A stretch of 64,000 nt of DNA from Bacillota bacterium (lineage in GTDB: Bacteria > Bacillota > Clostridia > Christensenellales > SZUA-584): NCBI GenBank assembly GCA_023396555.1, contig JAEWWC010000100.1:1-64000 (forward strand). The letters are read 5' to 3'. A program made the position numbers and the translations under genes. This document shows, piece after piece, positions 45,301-53,810 of the stretch (within the stretch, counting starts at the first letter, position 1; the number at the start of each line of letters is the position of its first letter). The notes beneath the pieces are model-generated. The model was not told the DNA's origin. It saw only the letters and a list, made by a program, of their open reading frames with translations, and made no database searches.

Positions 45301-45555
45301 CTATTGCGGCATCTGTGCAAGGGGAAAGCTGAACCTATAAAAGAACTATGCCAGAGCTTTAACGAGGAAACAAAAGACGGTAAAAAGATGGACAAGTATT
45401 CACAGCTTCTGGAAGACACAATATCGTCTATTATCAAAGTGGGTACAGAAAGCGATATCGATAGTCTCTTCAAGCCGGGCGGAACGTCTGCTCTGACTAC
45501 CCGGATATCGGGACTTAATGACTTTGAGCTGATAACGTTTGTGGTTGTAAAATAG
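42316..45555 (+). CDS. SNF2-type DEAD/DEAH helicase with PLD-like N-terminal region
   Basis: This protein of about 1,079 aa is a superfamily 2 helicase of the kind found in type III-like restriction and other defence loci. The N-terminal 230 residues resemble a phospholipase-D-like region (SKISIAASCFSIYAFQELKK), but no clear HKD motif is visible. Motif I is ADSVGLGKTFTALAV near 272, motif II VVIDESHNFRN near 358, motif III LMLSATPVNNR near 400 and motif VI IIQRFGRIDRIGS near 815. I chose ATG 42316 because AAGGG at 42304-42308 fits; an earlier in-frame ATG at 42295 does not. It is followed by a DUF4391 gene and a methylase remnant. The gene is intact and AT-richer than the housekeeping genes. 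Confidence 0.85.
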   Translation: MEVIDNLNKTLRDDLQVRIDKKSKISIAASCFSIYAFQELKKQLNDIEALRFIFTSPAFTTEKASKERREFYIPRLQREKSLYGSDFEIKLRNELTQKAIAKECAEWIKRKVTFKSNISNNRMSGFLNLDDNRDKWTYLPIDGFTTVDLGCDRGNNMYNIINRFEAPVSNEYFRVFEEVWNDKAKLQDVTDEVLENITAAYKENSPEFIYFVTLYNVFSEFLEDISEDILPNEATGFKQSKIWNMLYNFQQDAALAIINKLEKYNGCILADSVGLGKTFTALAVIKYYENRNKSVLVLCPKKLSDNWNTFKMNLLNNPIAKDRLNYDVLFHTDLSRNSGYTNGMPLDRVNWGNYDLVVIDESHNFRNGGDVFDENRTQENRYVRLMNRVIRSGVKTKVLMLSATPVNNRFSDLKNQIALAYEGESDNIKDKLDINRSIEDVFNRAQRSYNSWCKLNTAERTTEQLLSMLDFEFFEVLDSVTIARSRKHIQNYYDTADIGTFPERKKPLSLPCKLTDLSGCLTYNDIYNELSKLTLSIYTPSAYILASKVEEYEQLYDTKIGSSSFKQIDREQSLLILMRVNLLKRLESSVHSFRLTISRILALINETIENIGHYDKTRGTFSFNDMADIEDFDIDDENNDSFTFGKKVQIELEDMDYTGWLNDLEWDRDILTALYNEMARITPLYDNKLHVLFNTIRNKINNPINEGNKKILIFSAFSDTVDYLYENVSRMVKAEFDLETAMVTGGVDGRTSIPRLRADLNTVLTCFSPVSKEKQLIMPNQQAEIDILIGTDCISEGQNLQDCDYLINYDIHWNPVRIIQRFGRIDRIGSKNSVIQLVNFWPDISLDEYINLKSRVETRMKISVMTSTGDDNPIDQNDGDLEYRRKQLERLQNDVVDIEEISGGISIMDLGLNEFRMDLISYIKQNPDLDKVPHGMNTVVRSSESTPSGIIYVLRNINDGVNINRTNRLHPFYIVYITDEGEVYCDHLHPKDTLDLLRHLCKGKAEPIKELCQSFNEETKDGKKMDKYSQLLEDTISSIIKVGTESDIDSLFKPGGTSALTTRISGLNDFELITFVVVK

Positions 45556-45574
45556 CCTCAATAAGGAGGATGGA

Positions 45575-46243
45575 ATGCTAGGGTTACCGGCCTCTACGGA
45601 ATTCAATCAGCGTATACCGAAAACCAAGTTCTACGCGAACCTCGGCATGACGCCTGCGGTCAAGCGCCTGTTTACTGATCAGTTAGATACGATTATATGG
45701 CGCAACAAAATATGCCCGGATACGGTCAATATAGCCCCAGCAGATAACGTTGCGGAAATCGAAGTTATTGAAACAAGCCTAAAATATAAGAAACTAGATA
45801 AACGGGTACTCGAAATAATTGACCGCGAGGTGCCGTACCATATCGTATTTGTACTGTCGTTTGAAGGCATGGAACAGCTGGCTATCGGTTACAAGCAGGA
45901 GAGTGGTAACCGTGAAGATCAATACAAAGTAGATTCCTATTATTTCTCCGACTGGAGACCGAAGGGGCAGCTGGCATTGGAGCTAAAGGCTCTGAATCTT
46001 GGCAGCCTGTACGAAGGCTGGCTAAAAAGCCTATTACCAACACATGCAGTAAAAACAGGTGATATAGCCGAGGCTGTAAGCAAACATAAAGAAATTGAGC
46101 GTCTGGAAAAGCAAATTGCCTCTCTTGAGAAGAAAATCGGACAGGAGAAACAGTTTAATATAAGAGTCAAGCTCAATACGGAGCTTAGATTAGTCAATCA
46201 TGAATTAGAGGTATTAAATGAGGAGTTTCCTTCGGCGTTATAA
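45575..46243 (+). CDS. DUF4391 domain protein
   Basis: This 222-aa protein matches the DUF4391 family, which is usually encoded between a PLD-like helicase and the Mod and Res subunits of type III-like restriction systems. The N-terminus has the family's PxxxxFxxRIPK-type pattern (LPASTEFNQRIPKTKFYAN). The body contains IIWRNKICPDTVNIAPAD and IDREVPYHIVFVLSFEGMEQ, and the C-terminal 60 residues form a predicted coiled coil (EIERLEKQIASLEKKIGQEK). Its exact role is unknown. AAGGAGG precedes the ATG, 20 bp after the helicase stop. The C-terminus overlaps the start of a small membrane-protein ORF. Confidence 0.82.
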   Translation: MLGLPASTEFNQRIPKTKFYANLGMTPAVKRLFTDQLDTIIWRNKICPDTVNIAPADNVAEIEVIETSLKYKKLDKRVLEIIDREVPYHIVFVLSFEGMEQLAIGYKQESGNREDQYKVDSYYFSDWRPKGQLALELKALNLGSLYEGWLKSLLPTHAVKTGDIAEAVSKHKEIERLEKQIASLEKKIGQEKQFNIRVKLNTELRLVNHELEVLNEEFPSAL

Positions 46244-46394
46244 AAAGCATATCATTTTGATCCTACTTTTGAGTATATTTGTTATACCTTTTTTGATTAA
46301 TATTGCTTTTAAAATATCAAGCCCGTTTCGTATTCTAGTAGCTGAATGGGAAGCAGGAGACGCCCTTGGTTTTATATCGGCTTCCGTGTACTGA
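46218..46394 (+). pseudogene. Truncated small membrane protein gene at a deletion junction
   Basis: The frame encodes 58 residues, starting MRSFLRRYKK, then a hydrophobic helix HIILILLLSIFVIPFLINIA and the stretch EWEAGDALGFISASVY before TGA. Small defence-island and mobile-element membrane proteins often have such an EW-AGDALG(F/Y) segment followed by further hydrophobic sequence; here it breaks off. The sequence runs straight into codons for the C-terminal tail of a Mod methylase in another frame, so the ORF end is artificial. It starts within the last codons of the DUF4391 gene. Confidence 0.5.
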
Positions 46395-46780
46395 AGGTGG
46401 ATAGTACAAACATGAAGGATGTTTACTATTCCGCTGATGAGTACGACCAGACTATGCTGAGCGCGCTGGAATCGAACATCAAGGAAGGCCGTACGGATAT
46501 GGATTTGTTGTATCAGGTGCTGCTGGATTGGGGTCTGCCGCTTAGCCTGAAACACGTTACCGAAAAGCTGGATAGCGTGAATGTACATACCGTTGATGAT
46601 GGGGCGCTGATGGCCTGCTTTGACGCAAACGTTCCCGAGAGCGTTATCCGTGAGATGGCGAAGCGTAAGCCGTTGCGCGTGGTGTTCCGTGACAGCAGCT
46701 TTACAGACAGTCCGAGCAAGATCAATGTGGAAGAGATATTCAAACTAAATGCGCCGGGGACGGATGTAAGAGTGATATAA
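46372..46780 (+). pseudogene. C-terminal remnant of a type III Mod DNA methylase
   Basis: From about 46372 the plus strand reads GFRVLKVDSTNMKDVYYSAD, then SNIKEGRTDMDLLYQVLLDWG, ACFDANVPESVIREMAKRKP and VVFRDSSFTDSPSKINVEEI. This matches the end of site-specific adenine methylases (type III Mod), which normally continues upstream for about 450 residues with DPPY and FxGxG motifs. None of those motifs is present, so the gene has lost its catalytic part. The stop at 46778-46780 is the natural end. The next expected gene, Res, is absent. Confidence 0.8.
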
Positions 46781-46792
46781 GGATCGTGTTCT

Positions 46793-46996
46793 ATGAGTTT
46801 AACAATTGATTTCTTTATGTTGGATGTAAAAATCTATATCAGTCAAATTGAATCCATCAGCACTTATTATAACGAAATTTATAATAGGGTAATACTTTCA
46901 AATGAAAAGAAACTTGAAGAGGAGATTTTTAAAAGTATTGCTGATGTTGAAAGGAAATACGGAAAATGTCATGCTACCATGGCTCCTCCCCGATAG
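46793..46996 (+). CDS. Small uncharacterised ORF, 67 aa
   Basis: I do not recognise this protein. It begins MSLTIDFFMLDVKIYISQIE and has a helical acidic middle (ILSNEKKLEEEIFKSIADVE). The last residues, HATMAPPR, are encoded by the terminator hairpin, suggesting a truncated gene. The ribosome-binding site is weak. It may be the N-terminal stub of a gene cut off by rearrangement. Confidence 0.4.
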   Translation: MSLTIDFFMLDVKIYISQIESISTYYNEIYNRVILSNEKKLEEEIFKSIADVERKYGKCHATMAPPR

Positions 46997-47012
46997 GGAG
47001 AGGCTTTTTTTA
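46981..47012 (+). terminator. Rho-independent terminator of the defence remnant
   Basis: A GC-rich stem (GGCTCCTCCC with GGGAGAGGCT, one mismatch and two wobbles) is followed by seven T. It overlaps the end of the small ORF. Confidence 0.7.
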
Positions 47013-47087
47013 TCTATTTACTAATTGCTCTTATTTGTATTTGATTTCAGTAAAATTCAAGAGGTAGGATTAATATCAGATTAACGA

Positions 47088-48581
47088 TTATTCCTCTTTG
47101 CTGGTGGACAGTTCCATGACCTTTTCCACGGTGATATCCTTGGTGGAAACATTGCATACCAGCGTGCGGTCTGCAAGCACGGCCACTCGGTCACAGATGC
47201 CGAGTATCTCTTCGATGTCGGATGAAATAAAGATGATGCCGGCTTTTTTCTTAATCAGGTCGTTGATTGAATTGTAAATGTCAATTTTGCTGGCGATATC
47301 AAGACCTCTTGTGGGCTCATCCAGTATAAATATTTTAGCACGGCTCATGATCCATTTGGCGAATATCGCCTTTTGCTGGTTGCCGCCGCTGTATTCCAGT
47401 ATGTTGTTGTTGGGGCTCTGCAGTATGTTCAGCTTTGTTACGTAATCGGCCACCGCCTGCTCCAAAAAGGTGGTGTTGATCATACTGTAGTTGGCGAATC
47501 GCTTAAGCGCTGCCACCGCAACGTTGTTTTTAACGTCCAGCGCACCGAAAATAGAATCGTTCAGGCGGTTCTCGGGTATCAACGCAATACCGTTGTATAT
47601 TGCCTTGTAAGGGCTGTCCAGCACCACCTTGCTACCGTTGATCAGAATATCGCCCTTTACGTTGTCCACTGCGCCGAACAGGCAGTTGGCCAGCAGCGTC
47701 CGGCCGGAGCCGGCCAGCCCTGTGATGCCAAGTATGTCGCCCTCGTACACATCGAAATTGATGTTCTTAAGCTTGTCGGCAAAGCCCAGATTCCGTGCGG
47801 AGAATATGTTTTTACCTTTACGTATCACCATTTTGGGATATCTGTTCTTAATGTAGTGCCCGCTGAGCATCCGGATGATCTCTTCCTGGGGGCACTCGGC
47901 GGCGATTTTCGTCCCCATGATCTTTCCGTTCTTGATGATGGTGACGCGGTCGCCCAGCAGCGAAACATCTTCCAGACAGTGTGTAATGTAGAACACGCCC
48001 GCGCCGCGCTCCTTGATCTTGTTGACGATACGGTAGAGCAGCTCGCGCTCACTGGGGGTGAGGGCGGACGACGGTTCGTCCAGTATCACAATCTTGGCAT
48101 CCGAAATGTAAGCCCGGCAGAATTCGATGATCTGCCGCTGTGCGAACCCCAGCGACGATACCTTGTCATATACGGACACAGGCAGGCTCAGTTCCTCGAT
48201 CAGCTGCTGGCACATGTAGTTGAGCTTATCGTAATCGATACTCCTGAAGAGCTTGTTTTTGTATGGCAGGTTGTGAAAGAACAGATTCTCGGCGACGGAA
48301 AGCTGTGTAAGCATCGCCGCGTCCTGACGGATATATATGACATCATCGAACAGAGCGGAAGAGAATGCCTTGTTTTTGACCGGCTTGTCCTGAATATATA
48401 TTTGTCCGGAATGCGGCACAATAAAGCCGCTGATCACCTGCATCAGCAGACTCTTCCCCGAGCCGTTTTCTCCCATCACCACATGGATCTCTTTTTCATA
48501 CAGATCGATATTGATATCGCTGAGACGGAAGTTCTCCAGAGACAAACTGACATTCTCAAGCTGCAGAAGCTTAGAGGGCAT
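47088..48581 (-). CDS. RbsA-type ABC ATPase without an adjacent permease
   Basis: This 497-aa double-ATPase resembles sugar importers. Domain 1 has Walker A GENGSGKSLLM near residue 37, an altered signature region SSLGFAQRQIIE near 144 and Walker B KIVILDEPSSAL near 166. Domain 2 has GLAGSGRTLL near 290, YSGGNQQKAIF near 395 and IFILDEPTRGLD. A separate permease is not found next to it; the arabinose-type permease lies on the opposite strand and has its own ATPase. The gene follows the DeoR regulator in the same direction. It may share the permease or be a leftover. Confidence 0.88.
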   Translation of the reverse strand: MPSKLLQLENVSLSLENFRLSDINIDLYEKEIHVVMGENGSGKSLLMQVISGFIVPHSGQIYIQDKPVKNKAFSSALFDDVIYIRQDAAMLTQLSVAENLFFHNLPYKNKLFRSIDYDKLNYMCQQLIEELSLPVSVYDKVSSLGFAQRQIIEFCRAYISDAKIVILDEPSSALTPSERELLYRIVNKIKERGAGVFYITHCLEDVSLLGDRVTIIKNGKIMGTKIAAECPQEEIIRMLSGHYIKNRYPKMVIRKGKNIFSARNLGFADKLKNINFDVYEGDILGITGLAGSGRTLLANCLFGAVDNVKGDILINGSKVVLDSPYKAIYNGIALIPENRLNDSIFGALDVKNNVAVAALKRFANYSMINTTFLEQAVADYVTKLNILQSPNNNILEYSGGNQQKAIFAKWIMSRAKIFILDEPTRGLDIASKIDIYNSINDLIKKKAGIIFISSDIEEILGICDRVAVLADRTLVCNVSTKDITVEKVMELSTSKEE

Positions 48582-48611
48582 CTCTTCAATACTCCTTCGC
48601 GTTTATAGGAC

Positions 48612-49388
48612 CTATTCTTCGTAAATATCGACTGAAGTATATAGTTGTATGTTCAGGTCAAAGAGGAAATCCTTATATGAATCATCAAGCGTTGAGTTTG
48701 TGATGATCTTGTTGGCAATTTCCAGCCCGCCGACACGATAAAATGATTTTTCTCCAAAATGATCGGCCAGACAAACAACCGATACGGTTTGAGCCATGTT
48801 GCATGCCTGCTGTATTAAGGACGCTTTGCTGATGCTAGACACGGTGATGCCAGTCTTTTTGCAGATGCCGTCTACTTCAACGATCAGATGGTTAAGCGAG
48901 AAGTTCTGCATGTTGTTGATAGCCAGTTGGCCGTATACGGCGTATTCATCCAGATCGCCTCCCAGCAGTATCATCTTGTTGCCGGGAGATGAGGAGAACT
49001 CCAGCGCTATTTTCAAATCGTTGGTGAGTACCGTCAATCCGTTTTTTTGTGTCAGTCTTTTTGCAATTTGCTGGTTGGTCAGACCATCAGTGAGCATGAT
49101 GATGTCGTTATCCGATATGATGTGAAACACGGTATCCGCTATTTCAATACGCTGCATTGTATGCGTATCTTCCTGGGGTATGTCTACGATGTATGAATCA
49201 TCCAGATACTCGTTAAGGACTGCGCCGCCATGCGCACGTTTCAAGAAACCTTCATTTTCGAGTTTTTCAAGATCGCGGCGTATGGTGACTTCGGTGACAT
49301 TGAGCAGGCTGCTCAGTTTGGCAACAGAAACATGTTTGTCTTTATGCAGGTAATCTTTAATTATGTTCATGCGTTCGATTGCAAACAT
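48612..49388 (-). CDS. DeoR/GlpR-family transcriptional regulator
   Basis: This 258-aa repressor has the DeoR N-terminal helix-turn-helix, with SVAKLSSLLNVTEVTIRRDL near residue 19 and LKRAHGGAV near 49. A C-terminal sugar-phosphate-sensing DeoRC domain follows (MLTDGLTNQQIAK, LLGGDLDEYAVYG). Family members are released by a phosphorylated sugar. It is divergent from the ChvE-like transport operon, and both promoters face each other over a 409-bp region carrying repeats. The likely target is this arabinose locus. AGGTG precedes the ATG. Confidence 0.9.
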   Translation of the reverse strand: MFAIERMNIIKDYLHKDKHVSVAKLSSLLNVTEVTIRRDLEKLENEGFLKRAHGGAVLNEYLDDSYIVDIPQEDTHTMQRIEIADTVFHIISDNDIIMLTDGLTNQQIAKRLTQKNGLTVLTNDLKIALEFSSSPGNKMILLGGDLDEYAVYGQLAINNMQNFSLNHLIVEVDGICKKTGITVSSISKASLIQQACNMAQTVSVVCLADHFGEKSFYRVGGLEIANKIITNSTLDDSYKDFLFDLNIQLYTSVDIYEE

Positions 49389-49425
49389 ATGTGTGCACCT
49401 AAGCCCTTTTCAGGTTATACATTAA

Positions 49426-49454
49426 ATAATAAAATAAACATGCGATTTTGACAA
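49426..49454 (-). promoter_or_regulatory. Sigma-A promoter of the DeoR gene
   Basis: On the minus strand TTGTCA (49449-49454) and TATTAT (49426-49431) are 17 bp apart, close to consensus and about 40 bp before the start codon. Confidence 0.7.
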
Positions 49455-49517
49455 TACGTAAGAATAGATTAAAATTCGAACACGAAACAAACATAAAAAT
49501 TAACTTGTACGTAAGTG

Positions 49518-49546
49518 TTGACAGAATAATAACGCGATGATACAAT
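49518..49546 (+). promoter_or_regulatory. Sigma-A promoter of the ChvE-like operon
   Basis: TTGACA at 49518-49523 and TACAAT at 49541-49546 are separated by exactly 17 bp, nearly perfect consensus. Transcription would start near 49553 inside a GAAACGAACA motif, which would suit repression by the divergent DeoR protein. Confidence 0.8.
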
Positions 49547-49797
49547 ATGAAACGAACAAAAACAAAAAAAACCAATCTGTAACGATAAGACTAATAAACA
49601 ATAGCACAAATGATTAAAGGATTGGGAACAAAAACGTTCACGCCACACAGAAAAGAAACCAGAATCTTAATCCGACCCATATAATGTTGCAATAATAATC
49701 AAGGCAGGCTTAAATTGATGCTGACTTTTGAATTTTAAGAGTTGCTAGGTAAGTCCGGTTACCAAAGCAATAGACTATATATTTAAGGAGTAAGAAC

Positions 49798-50949
49798 ATG
49801 AAGAGAATCGTATTATTCACGCTTGTGCTTTCTTTGGTATTTGCACTGGTTGCCTGCGGCGGAACAACACCTGCCCCGGCGGAGACATCTGAAGCTCCGG
49901 CTGCGACGGATGCACCGGCTGCTGCGACGGAAGCGGTTGAGTCTGTAGTGCCGGCTGACGGCGGTTACATTGGTATCTCGATGCCCACTCAGTCCAGCGA
50001 ACGTTGGATCAAAGATGGCAACACGATGAAAGAGATACTTGAGGAAAGAGGATACACCGTTGACCTGCAGTACGCGGAAGACGATATCCCGACTCAGAAG
50101 TCCCAGATCGAGAACATGATCACCAAGGGTGCGAAGGCGCTCGTGATCGCGGCTGTTGACGGCTCCACGCTGTCCGCAACGCTGGATCAGGCTGGCAAAG
50201 ACGGCGTGAAAATCATCTCCTACGACCGTCTGCTGGTTGACACCGATGCTGTTTCCTACTATGCGACATTCGACAACAGAGGCGTTGGCAAACTGCAGGC
50301 TGAGTCTCTCGTTGAAGGCCTGAAGGCCACCAAGGGCGATGGCCCCTACAACATCGAGCTGTTTGCCGGTTCTCCGGACGACACGAACTCCTTCTACTTC
50401 TACTCGGGCGCTATGGATGTTCTCCAGCCGCTGATCGATGCCGGCACCGTCGTGATTCCCTCCGGTCAGACGGCTCAGGCTGACATCGGAACGCTCCGTT
50501 GGGACGGCGCTGTGGCTCAGGCCCGTATGGACGCGATCCTTGCTGCCAACTACACCAGCGGCGCTAAGCTGGACGGCGTGCTGTCTCCCTATGACGGTCT
50601 GTCCAGAGGCATCATCTCCTCGCTGACCTCCTTCGGTTACCAGCCCGGAACGGAAGACTGGCCGGTTGTGACGGGTCAGGATGCCGAAGCTGCTTCCATC
50701 AAGCTGATCATTTCCGGTGAGCAGTATTCGACGATACTGAAAGACACCAGAGACCTTGCCAAGGTTGCGGCTGACATGGTTGATGCGGTGCTTGCAGGCA
50801 AAGAACCGGAGATCAACGATACCACCACGTATGACAACAACGTGAAGATCGTTCCTTCGTATTTGCTCATTCCGTACACCGTAACAGTTGCAAATTATCA
50901 GGAACTTGTTATGGATTCCGGTTATCTGACAGCAGACGACATCAAATAA
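49798..50949 (+). CDS. ChvE-like multiple-sugar-binding lipoprotein
   Basis: This 383-aa protein is the extracellular receptor of the ABC importer behind it. The signal peptide ends in lipobox LVAC (Cys 20) followed by an Ala/Pro/Thr linker to about residue 55. The mature domain has [39 protein letters not shown] and [19 protein letters not shown], patterns of the ChvE/XylF group that binds arabinose, galactose and xylose. It is followed by a stem-loop and by GguA- and GguB-like genes and araA, so L-arabinose is the most likely ligand. Confidence 0.9.
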   Translation: MKRIVLFTLVLSLVFALVACGGTTPAPAETSEAPAATDAPAAATEAVESVVPADGGYIGISMPTQSSERWIKDGNTMKEILEERGYTVDLQYAEDDIPTQKSQIENMITKGAKALVIAAVDGSTLSATLDQAGKDGVKIISYDRLLVDTDAVSYYATFDNRGVGKLQAESLVEGLKATKGDGPYNIELFAGSPDDTNSFYFYSGAMDVLQPLIDAGTVVIPSGQTAQADIGTLRWDGAVAQARMDAILAANYTSGAKLDGVLSPYDGLSRGIISSLTSFGYQPGTEDWPVVTGQDAEAASIKLIISGEQYSTILKDTRDLAKVAADMVDAVLAGKEPEINDTTTYDNNVKIVPSYLLIPYTVTVANYQELVMDSGYLTADDIK

Positions 50950-50980
50950 TACGCTAAACTGATCATTTGAAGGGGCCAGA

Positions 50981-51014
50981 AATCGGCTAGCGGCAGAAAT
51001 GCCGCTAGCCGATT
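50981..51014 (+). terminator. Intercistronic stem-loop after the ChvE-like gene
   Basis: A perfect 14-bp stem (AATCGGCTAGCGGC, 50981-50994, with 51001-51014) and loop AGAAAT lies between the binding-protein and ATPase genes. No T-run follows. It is the same arrangement as at 14961-14998 and probably sets a high ratio of binding protein to transporter. Confidence 0.8.
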
Positions 51015-51069
51015 GAGGCTATAAAGAAGTATAATATAAATGGTTTTGGGCAGATAAAGGAGTCAGACT

Positions 51070-52614
51070 ATGGAAAAGTATATTTTAGAGATGAGGAACA
51101 TTACAAAGACATTTCCGGGAGTCAAAGCTCTTGATAATGTTAACTTGCGGGTTAAACCTCACAATATCCATGCGTTGGTTGGTGAAAACGGCGCCGGAAA
51201 GTCAACGCTGATGAATATTTTGAGTGGCGTGTATCCTCACGGATCGTATGAGGGAGATATCGTTGTTGAGGGGGAAGTCTGCGTATTCAAGTTCATCAAC
51301 GACAGTGAAGCCAAAGGTATAGCAATCATTCATCAGGAACTTGCTCTCATTCCCAGCCTGTCTATCGCTGAGAATGTTTTTTTAGGAAATGAGCAGTCTA
51401 AAAATAAACTCGTCATCAATTGGGACAAAACACGGCAAAAAACTATAGAGATGCTGAAAAAGGTCGGTCTGGACGAACATACCGATACACAGGTGAAAGA
51501 CATCGGCCTTGGCAAGCAGCAGTTAGTCGAAATCGTAAAGGCGCTTGCCAAGGACGTCAAGATATTGATATTGGATGAACCGACAGCTGCGCTGAATGAT
51601 GAGGACTCAGATCATCTGCTTGATCTGCTTGTGGAGCTCAAATCACAGGGCATTACCAGCATCATCATATCCCACAAGCTCAACGAGGTTACAAAGGTTG
51701 CGGACGAGATTACAATACTACGTGACGGTATGACAATCCAAACGCTCGTTAAAGAGGTGGACGATATCACCGAGGAGCGCATCATCAAAGCGATGGTGGG
51801 CCGCGAGTTGACGGACCGCTTCCCCAAACGCACCTGCAAACCCGGCGAGGTCTGCTTTGAGGTGGAAAACTGGAATGTGTACAGCCCGTTGGACGACCAG
51901 AAGCAGGTAATCAGGGACGTCAGCTTAAATGTGCGCAGAGGCGAGGTGCTGGGTATCGCAGGTCTGATGGGCGCAGGCCGCACAGAACTGGCGATGAGCT
52001 TGTTCGGTAAGGCTTATGGCGCCAAAATTTCGGGCACAGTCCGCAAGGACGGCAAAACACTGGTGATGCACGATATCAGCGATGCGATTAAAAACGGTAT
52101 TGCATATGCGACGGAGGACAGAAAATCGGCCGGCCTGATATTGATCGACGACATCAAGCGGAATATCACGCTGTCGTCTCTGGGTACGCTAAAACGGGGC
52201 CTGGTGATCGACGACAACAGGGAGATACAGGTTGGCGAGGACTACAGGTCCAAACTCAACATCAAATCATCGAGCATTCTGCAAAAGACGGGAAACCTTT
52301 CAGGCGGAAATCAGCAGAAGGTGGTTTTCAGCAAATGGATCTTTGCGGACCCGGATATTCTTTTCCTGGATGAACCGACGCGCGGCATCGACGTCGGTGC
52401 CAAGTATGAGATATACACGATCATCAACGACCTGGTTTCACGGGGGAAATCCATTGTGATGATATCGTCCGAGCTGCCTGAGCTGTTGGGCATGAGCGAC
52501 CGGATATATGTCATGAACCGGGGAACGATCGTGGGAGAACTTGAGGCGAGCGAAGCGTCCCAGGAGAGAATCATGCAATGCATTATGCAGAGCAACAAGG
52601 AGGTAGTAAAATGA
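51070..52614 (+). CDS. Multiple-sugar ABC ATPase, GguA/MmsA-like
   Basis: This 514-aa double-ATPase energises the ChvE-GguAB-type importer. Domain 1 has [11 protein letters not shown] near residue 39, signature region [16 protein letters not shown] near 143 and [11 protein letters not shown] near 163. Domain 2 has [21 protein letters not shown] and [14 protein letters not shown]. Compared with RbsA it carries insertions around residue 290, a feature of the GguA/XylG branch. It overlaps the permease gene by 4 bp (ATGA). Confidence 0.92.
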   Translation: MEKYILEMRNITKTFPGVKALDNVNLRVKPHNIHALVGENGAGKSTLMNILSGVYPHGSYEGDIVVEGEVCVFKFINDSEAKGIAIIHQELALIPSLSIAENVFLGNEQSKNKLVINWDKTRQKTIEMLKKVGLDEHTDTQVKDIGLGKQQLVEIVKALAKDVKILILDEPTAALNDEDSDHLLDLLVELKSQGITSIIISHKLNEVTKVADEITILRDGMTIQTLVKEVDDITEERIIKAMVGRELTDRFPKRTCKPGEVCFEVENWNVYSPLDDQKQVIRDVSLNVRRGEVLGIAGLMGAGRTELAMSLFGKAYGAKISGTVRKDGKTLVMHDISDAIKNGIAYATEDRKSAGLILIDDIKRNITLSSLGTLKRGLVIDDNREIQVGEDYRSKLNIKSSSILQKTGNLSGGNQQKVVFSKWIFADPDILFLDEPTRGIDVGAKYEIYTIINDLVSRGKSIVMISSELPELLGMSDRIYVMNRGTIVGELEASEASQERIMQCIMQSNKEVVK

Positions 52615-53780
52615 AAAGCATAAAATCTGTTCTGAGAGGGAATATCCGTCAGTATGCAATGATCATCGCGCTGGTTGTCGTTGTGATCATTTTCGAAGTA
52701 CTGACCAAAGGCATATTGTTGCAGCCTCTCAATATATCTAACCTCATACAGCAGAACGCCTACGTGCTGATACTGGCCATCGGTATGCTGCTGTGCATAC
52801 TGACCATCGGTAACATCGATCTGTCGGTCGGCTCGGTCGTGGGCTTCGTGGGCGCGCTGTCCGCCATATTCATACTGAAGATGGATATGCCTGTATGGAT
52901 CGCGATGATTCTGTCGCTCATTATCGGGTTTATCATCGGCGCATGGCAGGGCCTTTGGATCGCGTACATCGGCGTACCGGCGTTCATCGTGACGCTGGGC
53001 GGCCAGCTGATATTCAGAGGGCTCACCATGGTGGTGCTGCAGGGCACGAGTTTAGCGCCGCTGCCGGGAACGTATACGTTCATCGCAGCCGGCTTTATCC
53101 CGGACTTTGCGAGCATCGAAGGCATCAACCTCTTGACTCTTGTTGCGGGTGCGGTTGCGAGCGTGATATTCATATTCAATGAGATCAGCAAGCGTGCCAA
53201 TCGGAAAAAATATAACTTTGACGTATCCCATCCGCTCACATTTATCGCCAAGCTCGTGCTGATTACGGTAGTGATTATGGCATTCTGTTACGCTCTGGCG
53301 CTGTACAGAGGCATACCGATGGTGCTGTTGATCGTGGTGGTGCTGGTGCTGTTGTACACCTTCGTCACCGAGAAGACCATCCCTGGACGTCACATATACG
53401 CTTTTGGAGGCAACCCCAAGGCGGCGCGGCTGTCGGGTATCAAGACCAAGCGCGTGCTGTTCTGGGTGTATGTGAACATGGGCGTGCTGACGGCGCTGGC
53501 GGGCATCGTGTTCACGGGCCGTCTCAACTCGGCAACGCCCAAGGGCGGCTACGGCTTTGAGCTGGATGCGATCTCCGCGTGCTTCATCGGCGGCGCTTCC
53601 ACCACGGGTGGCATCGGCACCGTTATCGGCGCGATCGTCGGCGGCCTGCTGATGGGCGTGCTAAACAACGGCATGTCGATCATGGGAGTCAGCATCGACT
53701 GGCAGCAGGCCATCAAGGGCTTTGTTCTGCTGGTGGCGGTGGGCTTCGACGTGCTGTCCAAATCCAGGTCTAAGACCTGA
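52611..53780 (+). CDS. Multiple-sugar ABC permease, GguB/XylH-like
   Basis: This 389-aa membrane protein is longer than the RbsC-type permeases here and matches the GguB/XylH branch. Motifs are [20 protein letters not shown] early and [20 protein letters not shown] late, with about ten hydrophobic segments and an extra loop near residues 190-220 ([15 protein letters not shown]). I use ATG 52611 in the ATGA overlap; an in-frame start further upstream has no support. It ends 30 bp before araA. Confidence 0.92.
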   Translation: MKSIKSVLRGNIRQYAMIIALVVVVIIFEVLTKGILLQPLNISNLIQQNAYVLILAIGMLLCILTIGNIDLSVGSVVGFVGALSAIFILKMDMPVWIAMILSLIIGFIIGAWQGLWIAYIGVPAFIVTLGGQLIFRGLTMVVLQGTSLAPLPGTYTFIAAGFIPDFASIEGINLLTLVAGAVASVIFIFNEISKRANRKKYNFDVSHPLTFIAKLVLITVVIMAFCYALALYRGIPMVLLIVVVLVLLYTFVTEKTIPGRHIYAFGGNPKAARLSGIKTKRVLFWVYVNMGVLTALAGIVFTGRLNSATPKGGYGFELDAISACFIGGASTTGGIGTVIGAIVGGLLMGVLNNGMSIMGVSIDWQQAIKGFVLLVAVGFDVLSKSRSKT

Positions 53781-53810
53781 TAACGGCGCGGCGGGAAAAG
53801 GAGGAGCAAC

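Larger units (their letters stand above)
49389..49797. other. Divergent regulatory region of the arabinose locus
   Basis: Besides the two promoters this AT-rich region carries the direct repeat TACGTAAG at 49455-49462 and 49508-49515, one beside each -35 box. It also has A-rich sites GAAACAAACA near 49484 and GAAACGAACA near 49549, candidate DeoR-type operators. The plus-strand leader of about 250 nt has no recognisable gene. I see no riboswitch I can name. Confidence 0.55.

Noticed and set aside
49553..49797. Long leader of the ChvE-like operon as a riboswitch
   Set aside because: No known aptamer pattern and no terminator hairpin were recognised in it; a plain long leader with DeoR control explains it as well.
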